Source: Changpingibacter yushuensis | Lineage (GTDB): Bacteria; Actinomycetota; Actinomycetes; Actinomycetales; Actinomycetaceae | Reading direction: 5' to 3' | Length of the DNA: 64,000 nucleotides | Assembly (NCBI RefSeq): GCF_014041995.1 | Contig: NZ_CP059492.1 | Span: forward strand, 1,984,001 to 2,048,000 | In this document: positions 62,823-64,000 of the stretch, piece by piece | How the letters are laid out: the number at the start of each line of letters is the position of its first letter | How positions within the stretch are numbered: the stretch's first letter is position 1 | Made by a program: the position numbers and the translations under genes | The notes under the pieces: model-generated | Database searches by the model: none | Seen by the model: only the letters and a program-made list of their open reading frames with translations | What the model was told of the DNA's origin: nothing

Positions 62823-63146
62823 GGTTTCCAGCCTAAGCGCTCAACGTCGTTTCATCCACGACGTCCGTCCCTCGGAGCACCGATGAGGGACTGTTTCATT
62901 GGGTGAGACTTCGCACAATGCGTGCCGCCACCTTCTTGGGCTTGCTGCACTGTACAAACAAGCGCCATCGGGTCTCCAGAAACCGCGCCGTTATGCCTAT
63001 TGGGCCTTTCTTCCCTGTACGGCTCAACGACGAAAACCCAAGGCTTACACGACGGCGTTGCCCCAACAGCGAACGATCATGAGAGGTTCAACATTCGGAC
63101 AAATCTCGAAAACTGACGGCATAAGCAACCGCGCAGGCGGGGCACG
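62823..63146. other. Intergenic, PEPCK promoter region and gap to ilvC terminator
   Basis: No supported gene. A plus-strand frame (62899-63168) shows no protein pattern and ends in the terminator. It should contain the promoter of the long minus-strand gene. Confidence 0.4.
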
Positions 63147-63182
63147 AAGTGGGGGTCCAGCTGTTTAGCTGGACCCCCACTT
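63147..63182. terminator. Terminator downstream of ilvC
   Basis: AAGTGGGGGTCCAGCT-gttt-AGCTGGACCCCCACTT, a 16-bp perfect stem. On the minus strand it lies 90 bases after the ilvC stop. It may work in both directions. Confidence 0.92.
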
Positions 63183-63272
63183 CTTGACTTCTTCAGTTAT
63201 TGCTCATGATGCACGTGCCGCCACTAGACCAACGGCCCGCTGGCAGCCACGCCGCCCGCATCACGTGCTAGA

Positions 63273-64000
<728 letters not shown>

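Overview
The window comes from a high-GC Gram-positive (actinobacterial) chromosome. The backbone (sortase-built pili with LPxTG-type anchors, a probable PPi-type PEP carboxykinase, an IS256-type IS1249-like element, the BCAA cluster cimA-ilvE-leuB) fits a member of the Actinomycetaceae, for example a Trueperella/Arcanobacterium-like organism. The genus is a guess.

1-32.6 kb is accessory DNA ending at tRNA-His. From the left it holds a partial MDR oxidoreductase; a tight three-gene set (exported surface protein, lipoprotein with nuclease-like toxin tail, immunity protein); a graveyard of mobile-element and defence remnants (MobF relaxase pieces, a BREX pglZ fragment, an AlbA/RecG-like ATP-binding protein broken next to an 11-bp tandem repeat); an ankyrin protein; and a metal-resistance block. 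That block has three P1B-type ATPases with three different CPx variants (CPH, CPL, CPG), two of them frameshifted, plus CsoR, a Crp/Fnr regulator, a methyltransferase, a quinone reductase, a cupin and an HMA metallochaperone. A very GC-rich conjugation module follows (TrbL-like remnant, SCO6880-like protein, VirB4, VirD4, SSB and small conserved genes). A PH-domain-like cargo gene sits antisense inside it. It ends with a candidate structured RNA and a large serine recombinase carrying an in-frame stop, whose reading frame runs into tRNA-His. The intact relaxase is missing, so the element looks decayed, and its other attachment end lies outside the window.

32.6-64 kb is chromosomal backbone with lower GC: a membrane protein, TetR, an ATP-grasp ligase, an AspT/YidE-type transporter, a three-gene pilus operon (adhesin, major pilin, class C sortase), an IS1249-like insertion with perfect 8-bp target duplication, tRNA-Lys, a Ski2-like helicase with a YggS-type PLP protein, the cimA-ilvE-leuB-tal series, a YdcF/SanA-like protein, an ABC exporter pair, a tiny membrane protein, a degenerate 61-bp-period CRISPR with an orphan cas5e, the probable PPi-PEPCK, and the 3' part of ilvC.

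Most interesting for follow-up: the structured RNA upstream of the recombinase (30711-30817), the orphan Cas5e with its residual array, the antisense PH-domain cargo gene, the lipoprotein toxin trio, and the 11-bp repeat tract that could switch or break a defence gene.
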